Below, piece after piece: positions 19,501 through 26,959 of a stretch of 64,000 nt of DNA. The stretch lies in NCBI RefSeq assembly GCF_000613725.1, contig NZ_BAJN01000007.1, positions 62,001 through 126,000 of the forward strand, written 5' to 3'. This stretch comes from Hoylesella pleuritidis JCM 14110 (GTDB lineage Bacteria > Bacteroidota > Bacteroidia > Bacteroidales > Bacteroidaceae). The translations under genes were made by a program, and so were the position numbers. The notes under the pieces are model-generated. The model ran no database searches and was not told the DNA's origin. It saw nothing but the letters and a program-made list of their open reading frames with translations. Numbering within the stretch: position 1 is the first letter of the stretch; every line of letters begins with the position of its first letter.

Positions 19501-21095
19501 GGCGAATTACCGGTATTCTTTAACGACTTAACAAAGAGTGCTTGGCGCGTATCGGTGATATCCGAAGCAAATTCGCCCACTTGATAAGTCTGCCCGCCAA
19601 AAGTGTATTCATAAGCTACGGCCAACACCTGATCGGTTTGCAATCCGGCCCGCAGCGATAAATAGCCCAACGCCGAATTCACCGTATATTCCGATGAATT
19701 GAGAAGCCTGGCACTGGCTATCTTCTCATAGTCACTACCACCCGTAAAATGACCGATCGCATCAAGAACAGCCGACGTTTGATCAATATCGCGCGCCGCA
19801 ACGTAGGGCCCTACCATTGCTGCATATTCCGTATTAGCTTTGTTCGACGGTACGTTTCCCGATGAATTCCACAGCGGATTGGATATTTTTTGATTCTCAC
19901 CCAAGTCCGTCAACGCCACGATATTACGCGTATTGGCCGTTGTTCCGGTTTTATTCGTCACCCAAACTTCTACCCGATTCACGCGGATTCCGGTCGTGAC
20001 GTTAGGCAACGAAGCCATTCCCGCATCGTAACGGTCGCGAAAATATTGGGCAAGAAAGAAATGTCGGTTTTCCTCATAATTTGCAACATTGATTTCAAAA
20101 GGTGTAAGCTGCACACCGCCTCGCGATGAAACGGTCTTCGAGGCACTTTTCTTCTGCGAGGCAACCAATTGTAATTTCAGCTTGCCGAACTGCAAATCCG
20201 TCCGAATCCCGAATAAAGATGTGGCGCCGGTAATGAGCGATGAGTTGGACGGAAACGACACATTACCTCCTTCGATCAACTTAACGATCTGGTCTTCTTT
20301 GCCTTCGTATTTCAGTTTTAAGTTCTGCGCATCGAAGTCAAACGTTGCATCCGTGTTGTAATTCAAGTTCATATTCACCCGATCGCCAACGCGTCCATTC
20401 ACATTCAGATTGATTTTCTCATCGAAATCCAATGCAGTGGTACGCCGGTTACGAATAGGCAGCGACGGATTATCGATACTCGTCAGTCGACCACCTAACT
20501 TCAGTTCGGCTGTTCCTTGTGTTTTAATGCGCACTCCACCCGGACCGAAGATCTTTTCAGCGGGTCCTAAGTCGAAGTGCATATCTGAAAAGTCAAACTT
20601 CTCCTTGCCTTTCGCTTTGTAAATTTCAGTGTTTTTCGAGCGGAAAAAGGCCGATTGCTCACGCCGCTCGCTCCATTTGAGATATTCATCGGGTGTCATC
20701 ATCACGGGCGCTGACACATAGGTACCACCGATTTTGGTACCAATGATATACCGATTGAGCGTGTCATTATAAACCACCGACTGTTTTAGGTTTTCCGGAC
20801 GATGTAAATCTGTGGGGCGTACATCCAAATCCGAGAGCGTGACAGGCATCGTTCGTTGCACTTTCCAGCGCGGATGCAACAGCGAATCAGGCACTGTGTC
20901 TTCGTCCATCGACACGGGTTGACTTTTTACTTTCAACCCTTTCAGCTGCACGGAGTCACGTCGTTGTACCGACGTTTTCGGTCGTTGCCGTTGCCGTCTG
21001 TCGTTTTGCTGCACGGGCACAACAACGGCATAGCTCGCCAAAACAATGGAGAACAGCAACAATATCGTGCAATATACAAAAGACTTCCGTGCCAA
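13545..21095 (-). CDS. sprA: Cell surface protein SprA, type 9 secretion translocon
   Basis: A giant 2516-residue outer-membrane protein with an N-terminal signal sequence (residues 1 to about 24). Length, the ruvA neighbour and conserved segments (PFEINVANYEENRHFFLAQY, YLDDFENTKSVIDVSTPTSW, and a C-terminal LSYRRQASITRNIA region ending SLTR) identify SprA, the very large beta-barrel through which the type 9 secretion system exports proteins in Bacteroidota. A Lys/Arg-rich loop near residue 2430 is encoded by 22-bp repeat units of a family that is otherwise intergenic (13823-13895). The gene starts 70 bp after ruvA, the usual order in this phylum, and is probably cotranscribed. No other T9SS gene is in the window. 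Confidence 0.95.
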   Translation of the reverse strand: MARKSFVYCTILLLFSIVLASYAVVVPVQQNDRRQRQRPKTSVQRRDSVQLKGLKVKSQPVSMDEDTVPDSLLHPRWKVQRTMPVTLSDLDVRPTDLHRPENLKQSVVYNDTLNRYIIGTKIGGTYVSAPVMMTPDEYLKWSERREQSAFFRSKNTEIYKAKGKEKFDFSDMHFDLGPAEKIFGPGGVRIKTQGTAELKLGGRLTSIDNPSLPIRNRRTTALDFDEKINLNVNGRVGDRVNMNLNYNTDATFDFDAQNLKLKYEGKEDQIVKLIEGGNVSFPSNSSLITGATSLFGIRTDLQFGKLKLQLVASQKKSASKTVSSRGGVQLTPFEINVANYEENRHFFLAQYFRDRYDAGMASLPNVTTGIRVNRVEVWVTNKTGTTANTRNIVALTDLGENQKISNPLWNSSGNVPSNKANTEYAAMVGPYVAARDIDQTSAVLDAIGHFTGGSDYEKIASARLLNSSEYTVNSALGYLSLRAGLQTDQVLAVAYEYTFGGQTYQVGEFASDITDTRQALFVKSLKNTGNSPAQGNWDLMMKNVYYLASTVERNRFKLDVKYQSDTTGVYLTYLPEPSVKDQPLIRLLGADRLDQNNRPNANGHFDFVEGYTVNNGRVFFPKVEPFGQYLYHYLVSHGVSADKAARYSFTELYDSTKTVAKQIAEKNKFVLSGHFRGTSANVISLGATNVPPGSVVVTAGGVRLTEGTDYSVDYSAGEVTILNQSILDAGTAVNVSLESNTDYGQRRKTMFGMNWEYNFTKDFQLSGTIQHLSEQALTNKVTMGAEPLNNTLWGVNLNWKKESQWLTNMLDKIPFLHVTRPSNISFTGEFAQLIAGQNSGTQDNASYLDDFENTKSVIDVSTPTSWTLSSVPSMFAEHRDKTSLRSGFNRSQMAWYTIDPLFTRRSSSLTPAHIKSDLDQLSNHYVREVYVRDLFPNRDVSGYNGGVSTIPILNIAYYPNERGPYNFNPDLNSDGTLNNPTQHWGGMMRKLDTNDFETANVEYIEFWMLDPFIESAKRPNAGEYGGDFYINLGEVSEDVLRDGKKFYESGMPVDGSSTFVTTQWGKVPTQSTVTYAFATSGGSRALQDVGYNGLNDEEELSFGPYQSFISAVQAKVNSTVLDSIRRDVAHDDYHYFRGSDYDAMQASILRRYKYINNPQGNSPDTSSRTERYDTSYKTTPDVEDINQDYTLNEYEKYYQYHLSIRPADLVVGRNHIVDKREVMPSLRNGKKDEVETWYQFRIPLSEYERREGGISDFTSIRFMRMFLTGFRHPVVLRFANLDLVRGEWRVYEQNLDNSVPQSGTLTMSAVNVEENGDKVPVNYVLPPGIERSLDPTQPQLVESNEQALSLVVKNLGAGEAKAVYKNTALDLRQYRRLQMFVHANAMEQNTTGLSNDELAVFVRLGSDYKNNYYEYEIPLKLTPPGKYSIRSAASSRQVWPEDNMLDIPLRVFTKLKKARNVAKNEGRASYNHVFSAFDDSHPGNQMSILGNPTLGEVKTMIIGVRNKSSQVKSGEVWVNELRLRDYNNKGGWAAQGNLNMQLSDFGQLNVQGRYMTNGFGGLEQGVNERSTDDYKTYSVTTSLELGKFFPDKAKVSAPLYYSVTKEELRPKYSPLDNDMELKEALDAIRTPNERDSLERIAVTKTTNTNFALSNVRVGIQTKRHPMPYDPANFSLSYSHSHRYTSGKTTVYEREDNWKGALSYSWTPVYRPLELFRGIRNRSKWLDIVRQFGFNWLPQNIAFNSDINRNYYELQERDMENTTGTKLPLTFNSQFQWNRDLSLRWDLTRNLHLNYHSATHAEIEQPYTPVNKDLYPDRYQAWKDSVWTSILHLGTPLDYAQRFSLSYQLPLNLIPIFDWINADANYNATYNWVRGTNLDDGTSLGNTISINRDLNINGSFSFERLYNHIPFLRKANERFSRLVSSNNRKRAPKNRNRDMLDSTLPRNQRSFEREITLRPDTAIDVLHNKHTRRITVLARTEDGKTFKLRFRKLNDNTLHIINKVDSVIKLKLTVTPKEPLETKHWYRTAQTLARVLMLVRDVSGYYRNQFSMSLPGFMPTIGDAFGQTRGTSALSPGLDFAFGLVDDSYIDRARANDWLLMNDSVATPATSNRTEDLQIRAVLEPIRNLKINLNASRMISRARRIQYMYAGSPTTESGTFTMTTISIGSSFEGIGNASSGYRSASFERFCHSLSDFRNRVEAQYTDAIYPKGTSLAGRKFDPVNGKVNTYSADVMIPAFLSTYTAMGGKVLSIFPALTRMLPNWTLRYSGLSQLPWFSSVFKSINLNHAYKSVYAVGSYSSYSTFVEYMNGLGFISNAATGTPIPSSKYNVSTVSINEAFAPLLGIDMTFQNNFTAKIEYRTTRILSLSMTSVQINEAVSRDWVLGMGYKINDLRLFGSHLPLNASRKTVKRTAKDRQSQPEKPLVGNGVNHELNLRCDLSYRRQASITRNIATITSVAGSGNTAFKLSLMADYTLSRLLTMSFYYDHQTNIPLLSSTSYPTATHDFGLSVKFSLTR
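13823..13895 (-). repeat. 22-bp repeat units inside sprA
   Basis: Four copies of an AACGG-like core end at 13829, 13851, 13873 and 13895, exactly 22 bp apart. The 18-mer GCGTTTAACGGTCTTTCG at 13863-13880 recurs identically at 37463-37480 in an intergenic array. Three 22-bp units equal 66 bp, so the frame is kept. They encode a basic loop near the SprA C-terminus. Confidence 0.85.
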
Positions 21096-21165
21096 TTTAA
21101 AATTAAAAATGAATTATCGAGAATGAATGCGATGTACAACTGGCGCATTACCAATTCTCAATTCG

Positions 21166-21780
21166 CTATTTAATCTGCTTCAATGCCAACTTCACTACTT
21201 GTTCGACAGGCATATCGGGCTGTGCTTTCAAAATCTCAACAACCACCTTCGATGATGGTGCCGGCGAGAAACCGAGCATTGTCAAAGCCGAAACGGCCTC
21301 ATCCTTCACGTCGTTGTTCACTATCGTTACACTGCTTCCGTTAGCCGGGAGTTCCTGAACAATACCCGCAGAAACAATTTTATCGCGCAGATCCACGATG
21401 ATACGCTGGGCCGTCTTCAATCCGATTCCCTTCACAGTCTTCAGCATCCGTTCGTTGCCCGACGATATGACGTCGCACAACTCACTCGGAGTCATCGCCG
21501 AAAGCATCATCCGTGCCGAATTGGCACCTACCCCCGACACCGTGACCAACAGCCGATAAAGCTCGCGTTCTTGCTTGGATGCGAATCCATAAAGCGTATA
21601 CGCATCATCACGACCACCTGTTACGATATTCTCTTCAACGTAGAGCTTCACTGATTTTTGCCCCTGAACGGCACTATACGTGTTGAGTGAGATATTGAGT
21701 GCATAGCCCACACCTGCCGCTTCGATAACGGCCAACGCGGGAGTAACCTCGACCAGCTCTCCTCTTATGTATTCAATCAT
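21166..21780 (-). CDS. ruvA: Holliday junction branch migration protein RuvA
   Basis: A 204-residue protein of normal length. The N-terminal OB-fold domain ([28 protein letters not shown] pattern, split here as [12 protein letters not shown] and [11 protein letters not shown]) is followed by helix-hairpin-helix motifs ([35 protein letters not shown]) and a C-terminal domain III ([20 protein letters not shown]) that binds RuvB. RuvA holds the four-way junction while RuvB drives branch migration in recombination and repair. ruvB is not in the window. It precedes sprA on the same strand. Confidence 0.95.
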   Translation of the reverse strand: MIEYIRGELVEVTPALAVIEAAGVGYALNISLNTYSAVQGQKSVKLYVEENIVTGGRDDAYTLYGFASKQERELYRLLVTVSGVGANSARMMLSAMTPSELCDVISSGNERMLKTVKGIGLKTAQRIIVDLRDKIVSAGIVQELPANGSSVTIVNNDVKDEAVSALTMLGFSPAPSSKVVVEILKAQPDMPVEQVVKLALKQIK

Positions 21781-22043
21781 AGTCGTTTAATTTGTAAATC
21801 ACTGTCAGAATAACGTTTCCACACTACAGTTTATTGTATATATCAAGATGAAAAGGTGGACAAGCAAAAGGATAAAAGAGCTTAGCCGGAAACAGCATCT
21901 ATCTTGAACGGCAAAGTAAATGGTTATAAACAGAGAAGACAAATCAATGATTTATAAATCAGATTGAAACGCTTTCCGATCGATCAGATATCTATCTGAT
22001 TTTCAGATAATTACAAATCATATTACGAAAAGGTGTCAATCGT

Positions 22044-22131
22044 CTTGCGAAAAGCTGTTAAATGGCGTTCGATTAACAGTTAGTCGCCGTACGTTTAACC
22101 GTTAATCGCAACATGTTTAACGGCTAATTGG
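22044..22131 (+). repeat. Intergenic array of 22-bp units (family with core GTTTAACCGTTAA)
   Basis: About four imperfect units follow one another, seen as TGTTAAATGGCG, GATTAACAGTTAGTCGCC, CGTTTAACCGTTAATCGC and TGTTTAACGGCTAATTGG, with a repeating AACnGTTA core every 22 bp. The same family appears near 26878, 31540, 37424 and 58020 and within sprA. Confidence 0.75.
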
Positions 22132-22183
22132 AAACTACTTTTTATCTTATTGGAAATCAGACAGATAAGAATCTTTATACAAA

Positions 22184-22215
22184 GATATCCGCATCACGTT
22201 TGTGATACGGATATC
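22184..22215 (-). terminator. Hairpin terminator of the etfB-etfA-dehydrogenase operon
   Basis: A 14-bp stem with one mismatch (GATATCCGCATCAC at 22184-22197, GTGATACGGATATC at 22202-22215) and a GTTT loop. On the minus strand it is followed by TTTG and lies 157 bp past the dehydrogenase stop. Confidence 0.6.
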
Positions 22216-22371
22216 TCATTATATGAAACGATTTGATTCGACATTAAAATCAGTTCATCCGCAATGTAATTAACATAAATCTGAATTATCGCTTGTTACA
22301 AGCGGTAACACTGCGGGTAGATGAACGGCAAAAGAGGAGGAGTAAACGAATTAACGCCCGACTCCCGATTG

Positions 22372-24093
22372 TCAACTCTCTTTCACTGTCTGCCGATAGA
22401 ACTTGATGTCTTCGGCAATGAAATTCTGCACGAACAGGCTCTTGCCGACAACATTTTCTTCAGCCATACGAACGTAAACATTGGCACTCTTAGCGAAAAG
22501 TTCAGGCGCGCGTGTGGCATCATCGAGAATCAAAAGAGACATAATGATCTCGGCGGTCATATCGTAAAGGCGGCGCGCAAGCAAATCGTTGACTTCCTGA
22601 CTGCCATTTTCTTTCACGTAATTGATGCTCTGCTCATATCGCTTAACCATCTCTTCGATACGCACTTTGAGCGGACACAGCTCCTCGGCTACCTCTGTTT
22701 CGAGCATCTCTTTCATCATCGTGAGATACGTTCCGTTAGTGATATAACGAATGGCAGCTACTACCTGCAACTGCGTTGTACCCTCGTAGATGGAGAAAAT
22801 ACGTGCATCGCGGTAGAGTCTTTGGCTCTTATACTCCATAATAAAGCCCGAACCGCCGTGAATTTGAATGGCATCGTAGGCGTTTTGATTTGCATATTCG
22901 GAGTTCATTCCTTTCGCAAGAGGCGTGAAAGCATCAGCTAATCGCGTGTATTTCTTTTGCTCTGCACGCTCTTCGGGGGTAAGTTTGCGCTCGCGGGAAA
23001 TGTCATCCAGAGCCTTGTAGATGTCTACATAACGGGCTGTTTGGTATAAAATGGAACGGCCGGCATCTACTTTTGCCTTCATTCTCGACAACATATCATA
23101 AACAGCCGGCATCTCGATAATAGGCGTATCAAACTGTTTGCGCTCTTTAGCGTAGGTCAATCCCTCTGCATAAGCAGCTTGCGAGACGCCTACACTCTGT
23201 GCTGCGATACCCAGACGAGCACCGTTCATCAGCGCCATTACATATTTGATGAGCCCTAACCGGGTACTTCCACATAGCTCGGCTTTGGCGTTTTTATAGA
23301 CAAGTTCGCACGTCGGAGATCCGTGAATGCCCAATTTGTTCTCTATGTGACGTACAGTTACGCCGCCTTGACGCTTGTCATAGATAAACATCGACAATCC
23401 GCGACCGTCTCGTGTGCCCTCTTCCGAACGAGCGAGAACGAGGTGTATGTCAGAGTCTCCATTGGTAATGAAACGCTTCACACCATTGAGCAGCCAACAA
23501 TTGTCCTTTTCCGAGTACGTGGCTTTGAGCATAACACGCTGCAAGTCGGAACCGGCATCGGGTTCGGTAAGGTCCATCGACATTGTTTCTCCACTGCAAA
23601 CGCGTGGTATATACTTCTTTCTCTGCTCTTCATCACCGAATTCGTAGAGCGTTTCAATGCAATCTTGCAGGCTCCAAATATTCTGAAAGCCTGCGTCGGC
23701 AGATGAAACCATCTCCGAAGCCATTGAATATGGCGTAATCGGAAGATTGAGTCCGCCATACCGACGGGGCATAGAGATACCCCAAAGTCCGGCTTTTCGA
23801 GTTGCATCTAAATTCTCGTATGTCTTCGATGCATAGTGCATCCTACCGTCAATAAGGTGCGGTCCCTCTTGATCTACGGCTTCGGCATTGGGCTCGATAA
23901 CGTTAGCAGCAATATCGCCGGTAATTTCGAGCAGTCGGTTATAGTTCTCGATAGCGTCGTCGAAGTCAACAGGCGCATCCTCATATTTGTCCTTATCCTC
24001 AAAGTTGCGCTCTTTAAGCTCAACGATTCGCTGCATCAGCGGGTGCTGGAGATGAAATCTCAGCTCGGGATTGTCTGTATAATAATTTGGCAT
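22372..24093 (-). CDS. Acyl-CoA dehydrogenase family protein
   Basis: A 573-residue flavoprotein dehydrogenase. The start is the ATG at 24091-24093 (MPNYYTDNP). Motifs include TEPDAGSDLQ (FAD/substrate contact), GVKRFITNGDSD, the substrate-channel segment QSVGVSQAAYAEGLTYAKERKQF, IQIHGGSGFIMEY, and IYEGTTQLQ with the likely catalytic Glu. A C-terminal extension makes it longer than short-chain enzymes, like the long forms common in Bacteroidales. With EtfA and EtfB encoded upstream it should pass electrons from acyl-CoA to electron transfer flavoprotein. A 539-bp element sits between etfA and this gene, so coexpression may depend on read-through. Confidence 0.92.
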   Translation of the reverse strand: MPNYYTDNPELRFHLQHPLMQRIVELKERNFEDKDKYEDAPVDFDDAIENYNRLLEITGDIAANVIEPNAEAVDQEGPHLIDGRMHYASKTYENLDATRKAGLWGISMPRRYGGLNLPITPYSMASEMVSSADAGFQNIWSLQDCIETLYEFGDEEQRKKYIPRVCSGETMSMDLTEPDAGSDLQRVMLKATYSEKDNCWLLNGVKRFITNGDSDIHLVLARSEEGTRDGRGLSMFIYDKRQGGVTVRHIENKLGIHGSPTCELVYKNAKAELCGSTRLGLIKYVMALMNGARLGIAAQSVGVSQAAYAEGLTYAKERKQFDTPIIEMPAVYDMLSRMKAKVDAGRSILYQTARYVDIYKALDDISRERKLTPEERAEQKKYTRLADAFTPLAKGMNSEYANQNAYDAIQIHGGSGFIMEYKSQRLYRDARIFSIYEGTTQLQVVAAIRYITNGTYLTMMKEMLETEVAEELCPLKVRIEEMVKRYEQSINYVKENGSQEVNDLLARRLYDMTAEIIMSLLILDDATRAPELFAKSANVYVRMAEENVVGKSLFVQNFIAEDIKFYRQTVKES

Positions 24094-24102
24094 AGTTATC
24101 AA

Positions 24103-24153
24103 TAAGCCTTACCCCCGGCCCCTCTCCAAGGGGAGAGGGGAGTGATATGCTTT
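24103..24153 (+). repeat. 51-bp terminal inverted repeat, left copy, of DUF559 element
   Basis: Matches the reverse complement of 24591-24641 at 50 of 51 positions. It contains its own palindrome (CCCCTCTCCAAGG then GGAGAGGGG, 24119-24140), so it can form a GC-rich hairpin in an otherwise AT-rich neighbourhood. It begins 9 bp upstream of the dehydrogenase start codon. Confidence 0.95.
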
Positions 24154-24182
24154 GTTGGAAGCACACGGGAACTACTACTTCT

Positions 24183-24574
24183 TTAAATGTTTAACAATTG
24201 TTCTTTTATCTTTTGTAATACGGTTTGAAGGTTTCTGTCAACTTCATCATTGGTGAATCGAATGACTGTAAAACCTCGATGCTCGAGAAATTCAGTACGA
24301 ATCGCATCGTCATTTTGCTGTTCCGGCGTGCTATGATAGCTCCGTCGACCTCAATCACCAATCTTCTTTCCAGACAAATGAAATCTGCAATGAAGTCGCC
24401 TATGGGATGTTGACGTCTAAATCTGAACCCGCAAGCAAGTTTCCTTAGTGCATTCCACAGTGTGGTTTCACTTCGGGTCATCTCCTTTCGGTTCTTTTTG
24501 GCAAACTCTTTCAGCAGATTATAGCGATCGGGTGCAGCCGTTGCGTATTCGTAGTCATTTCCTTTCTCTATCAT
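24183..24574 (-). CDS. DUF559 family endonuclease-like protein, frameshifted
   Basis: The DUF559 fold belongs to the PD-(D/E)XK/Vsr-like nuclease group. The N-terminal part reads normally (EMTRSETTLWNALRK, FRRQHPIGDFIADFICLERRLVIEVDG). After Asp-Gly the annotated frame turns to unrelated residues, while the neighbouring frame continues with the expected YHSTPEQQNDDAIRTEF, HRGFTVIRFTNDEV and ends at 24183. One missing base at 24340-24341 (GGAGC where GGAGGC is expected, giving EVDGGYHS) explains this; repaired, the protein is 130 residues, normal for the family. Unrepaired it ends at 24206 and lacks the C-terminal part of the nuclease fold. It lies between the 51-bp repeats, on the same strand as the etf operon. 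Its role (repair, homing or mobility) is unknown. Confidence 0.85.
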
Positions 24575-24590
24575 AAAAAGTACAGCTAAA

Positions 24591-24641
24591 AAAGCATATC
24601 ACTCCCCTCTCCCCTTGGAGAGGGGCCGGGGGTGAGGCTTA
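24591..24641 (-). repeat. 51-bp terminal inverted repeat, right copy, of DUF559 element
   Basis: Inverted partner of 24103-24153 with one mismatch; includes the GGAGAGGGGCCGGGGGTGAG stretch. It lies between the DUF559 start and the etfA stop. Confidence 0.95.
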
Positions 24642-24645
24642 CTTC

Positions 24646-25668
24646 TTATTTACTATTCTTCTTATAATACTTAATCAATTTCGGAACTACCTCTTCCACG
24701 CTTCCCACAATCACATAATCGGCAATCTGATTGATAGGAGCGTCGGGGTCATTGTTGATAGATATGATGATACCACTATCTTGCATACCTGCGATATGCT
24801 GTATCTGGCCCGATATTCCACAAGCAATGTACACCTTAGGATGCACAGTTACACCTGTCTGACCTATCTGTCGATCGTGCTCTACGAAGCCAGCGTCAAC
24901 GGCAGCACGGCTTGCTCCCACCTCGCCGTGCAGTTCCTTGGCCAATAGAAAGAGCTGATCGAATCCCTCTTTACTGCCTACACCATAACCGCCTGCTACC
25001 ACAATGGGTGCGCCTTTGAGGTTATGCTTAGCCTCTTCTACGTGCCGATCGATCACCTTTACAACGTAATCAACTTGCGGAACATATTTCGCAACGTCGG
25101 GATAAACCACTTCTCCCTTGTAGTTTTCATCCAAAACCTCGCGCTGCATTACGCCACTACGCACGGTAGCCATCTGCGGACGATGATCGGGATTGACGAT
25201 TGTAGCCACGATATTGCCGCCAAACGCAGGCCGAATCTGATAAAGCAGATTCTCATAATGCCGTCCGGCTTTCTTGTCTTCATAGTCACCTATCTCCAAC
25301 TGGGTGCAATCGGCGGTCAATCCGCTGGTCAACGACGATGAAACACGCGGTCCGAGATCGCGCCCGATGACTGTTGCGCCCATCAGGCAAATCTGCGGTT
25401 GCTCTTCTTTAAACAAATTAACGAGGACGTCTGTATGCGGAGCCGACGTGTAAGGAAATAGTCCTTCAGCATCGAAAACAAACAATTTGTCCACGCCATA
25501 GGGCAGAATCTGATGCTCAACAGCACCTTTCAGCTTGGCACCTGCTACCACAGCGTGAAGCTGAACACTTAATTGATTGGCCAGTTTACGGCCTTTGGTG
25601 AGGAGCTCCTGCGACACTTCGGCCACTTTCGTGCCCTCAACCTCACAATATACAAATACGTTATTCAT
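24646..25668 (-). CDS. etfA: Electron transfer flavoprotein subunit alpha
   Basis: A 340-residue EtfA. The C-terminal FAD domain is clear: VVAGGYGVGSKEGF, GASRAAVDAGF, QIGQTGVTVHPKVYIACGIS and GIIISINNDPDAPINQIADY, the family signature near the C-terminus. With EtfB it forms the heterodimer that accepts electrons from acyl-CoA dehydrogenase. It follows etfB after a 110-bp spacer and precedes the dehydrogenase gene across the inserted DUF559 element. Confidence 0.96.
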   Translation of the reverse strand: MNNVFVYCEVEGTKVAEVSQELLTKGRKLANQLSVQLHAVVAGAKLKGAVEHQILPYGVDKLFVFDAEGLFPYTSAPHTDVLVNLFKEEQPQICLMGATVIGRDLGPRVSSSLTSGLTADCTQLEIGDYEDKKAGRHYENLLYQIRPAFGGNIVATIVNPDHRPQMATVRSGVMQREVLDENYKGEVVYPDVAKYVPQVDYVVKVIDRHVEEAKHNLKGAPIVVAGGYGVGSKEGFDQLFLLAKELHGEVGASRAAVDAGFVEHDRQIGQTGVTVHPKVYIACGISGQIQHIAGMQDSGIIISINNDPDAPINQIADYVIVGSVEEVVPKLIKYYKKNSK

Positions 25669-25778
25669 TTGCGTTTAGAGTCTATAAGTTTCTAAGTTTT
25701 TTGAGTTTCTGAGTTTTTAAGTTATTAAGTCTATTCCGAAACCAACTTAAAAACGAGTCAACTCATCAACTAACTAAC
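25669..25778 (-). other. etfB-etfA spacer with AAGTTTCT-like repeats and hairpin
   Basis: The 110-bp spacer holds short imperfect repeats (AGTTTCTAAGTTTTTTGAGT, then GAGTTTTTAAGTT). An 11-bp inverted pair, GTTTTTAAGTT at 25713-25723 and AACTTAAAAAC at 25744-25754, could form an intercistronic hairpin. Confidence 0.45.
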
Positions 25779-26648
25779 TCACCCTATTATTTTTTCGTTC
25801 AACAATTCTTTGATCAATCCCTCCACATCGGCATCATCGGCCGTAAGCGTTTGACTCTCCTTGGCTTGGAAAACGATGTTTTGAACGGTCTTCACCTTGG
25901 TCGGCGACCCGCTCAATCCGCATTGTTCAGCATCGCCATCGACGTCGGCCACACTCCATTGATTGAGAGTCAGATAAGGACGCTCATCATACAGACTTGC
26001 ATAAGCATCATCTCCCTTGCGCTCCATCGGACAAGTGGCACGTTTGTATTTCATCACCAACTTAGCGTTGCACGGCCTGCAAGGAGCTGCACTGCCGTTA
26101 ACCGTAATGACAACGGGCAATGGAGCCTCTACGGTTTCAACACCTCCATCGATATGTCGACGAATGGTGGCTACACCGTTTTCAATCTTCAAGATCTCTT
26201 CTGCATACGTAACCTGATTCAATCCCAACTTCTGCGCCACCTGAGGACCTACTTGTGCCGTGTCGCCATCAATGGCCTGACGACCCCCGATGATGATATC
26301 CACATCGCCAATCTTCTTAATTGCCGTGGCCAAAGCATACGACGTAGCCAGCGTGTCAGCGCCGGCAAAAAGGCGATCGGTCAACAACCAGCCCGTATCA
26401 GCGCCTCGATAAAGGCCTTGACGAATGATTTCACCGGCGCGCGGAGGACCCATCGTCAGCACGCCAACGGTAGATCCCGGGTGCTGTTCCTTCAAACGAA
26501 GCGCCTGTTCAAGTGCATTCAAGTCTTCGGGATTAAAAATCGCAGGCAAAGCAGCACGATTTACGGTTCCCTCCGCAGTCATTGCATCTTTGCCGACGCT
26601 TCTTGTGTCGGGTACTTGTTTGGCAAGTACAACAATCTTCAAACTCAT
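25779..26648 (-). CDS. etfB: Electron transfer flavoprotein subunit beta
   Basis: A 289-residue EtfB, first gene of the operon. It shows the family N-terminus (MSLKIVVLAKQVPDTRSVG), the AMP-site region (LATAIKKIGDVDIIIGGRQA, DGDTAQVGPQVAQKLGL) and the recognition segment LPVVITVNGSAAPCRPCNAK. It binds AMP and supports docking to partner dehydrogenases. A strong promoter lies 33 to 63 bp upstream. Confidence 0.96.
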   Translation of the reverse strand: MSLKIVVLAKQVPDTRSVGKDAMTAEGTVNRAALPAIFNPEDLNALEQALRLKEQHPGSTVGVLTMGPPRAGEIIRQGLYRGADTGWLLTDRLFAGADTLATSYALATAIKKIGDVDIIIGGRQAIDGDTAQVGPQVAQKLGLNQVTYAEEILKIENGVATIRRHIDGGVETVEAPLPVVITVNGSAAPCRPCNAKLVMKYKRATCPMERKGDDAYASLYDERPYLTLNQWSVADVDGDAEQCGLSGSPTKVKTVQNIVFQAKESQTLTADDADVEGLIKELLNEKIIG

Positions 26649-26680
26649 ATTAATATACTGTTATTGTGAAATTTCAGTGG

Positions 26681-26711
26681 CAAATGTACTACTTTTTTGT
26701 GTCGCAGCAAA
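26681..26711 (-). promoter_or_regulatory. Promoter of the etfB operon (TTTG-N19-TACATTTG)
   Basis: On the minus strand TTTG (26711-26708) is followed after 19 bp by TACATTTG (26688-26681), an excellent match to the Bacteroidota -33/-7 consensus. The leader would be about 25 nt. Confidence 0.75.
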
Positions 26712-26877
26712 ATAAATAACTGTAAAAATGCACAAAATGGCTTGGCGTGTGCAGGCATATCGCCATACGTTCAGATTGAACCTATAAAACGATTCTCCCT
26801 CAATGATCATCGAGCATCTATAATATTGAAAATCAAATAGATACAATCCCCTTTTCAATTAGATGCTTTTTACCTTC

Positions 26878-26921
26878 CGTTTAACGGTTAAACACCCTGC
26901 GATTAACCGTTAAACGCACGA
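26878..26921 (+). repeat. Intergenic 22-bp units (CGTTTAACGGTTAAAC / GCGATTAACCGTTAAACGC)
   Basis: Two units carry the AACnGTTAAAC core 22 bp apart and belong to the same family as the array near 31540. Confidence 0.75.
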
Positions 26922-26959
26922 TGATTAGATGCTTTTCATAAAACGGGTTACGGCAAAGC

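Larger units (their letters stand above)
21781..22371. other. Intergenic region with 22-bp repeats and a terminator, no gene
   Basis: About 590 bp between ruvA and the acyl-CoA dehydrogenase gene. It holds a short array of 22-bp units (22044-22131) and a hairpin (22184-22215). No open frame here resembles a gene. Confidence 0.65.
24103..24641 (-). mobile_element. 539-bp inverted-repeat-bounded element carrying a DUF559 gene
   Basis: Two 51-bp near-identical inverted repeats bound a single minus-strand DUF559 endonuclease-like gene. The element occupies the etfA-dehydrogenase gap almost exactly: it ends 4 bp after the etfA stop and 9 bp before the dehydrogenase ATG. Removing it would leave about 13 bp, a normal operon spacing. 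I see no obvious target-site duplication (flanks read TCAA and CTTC). Mobility is inferred from structure; no transposase is present. Confidence 0.7.
26649..26959. other. Intergenic region with etfB promoter and 22-bp repeats
   Basis: About 310 bp containing the etfB promoter and a short 22-bp-unit array at 26878-26921. TTAGATGCTTTT occurs on both sides of the array (26859 and 26925), as a direct repeat. No gene is evident. Confidence 0.6.
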
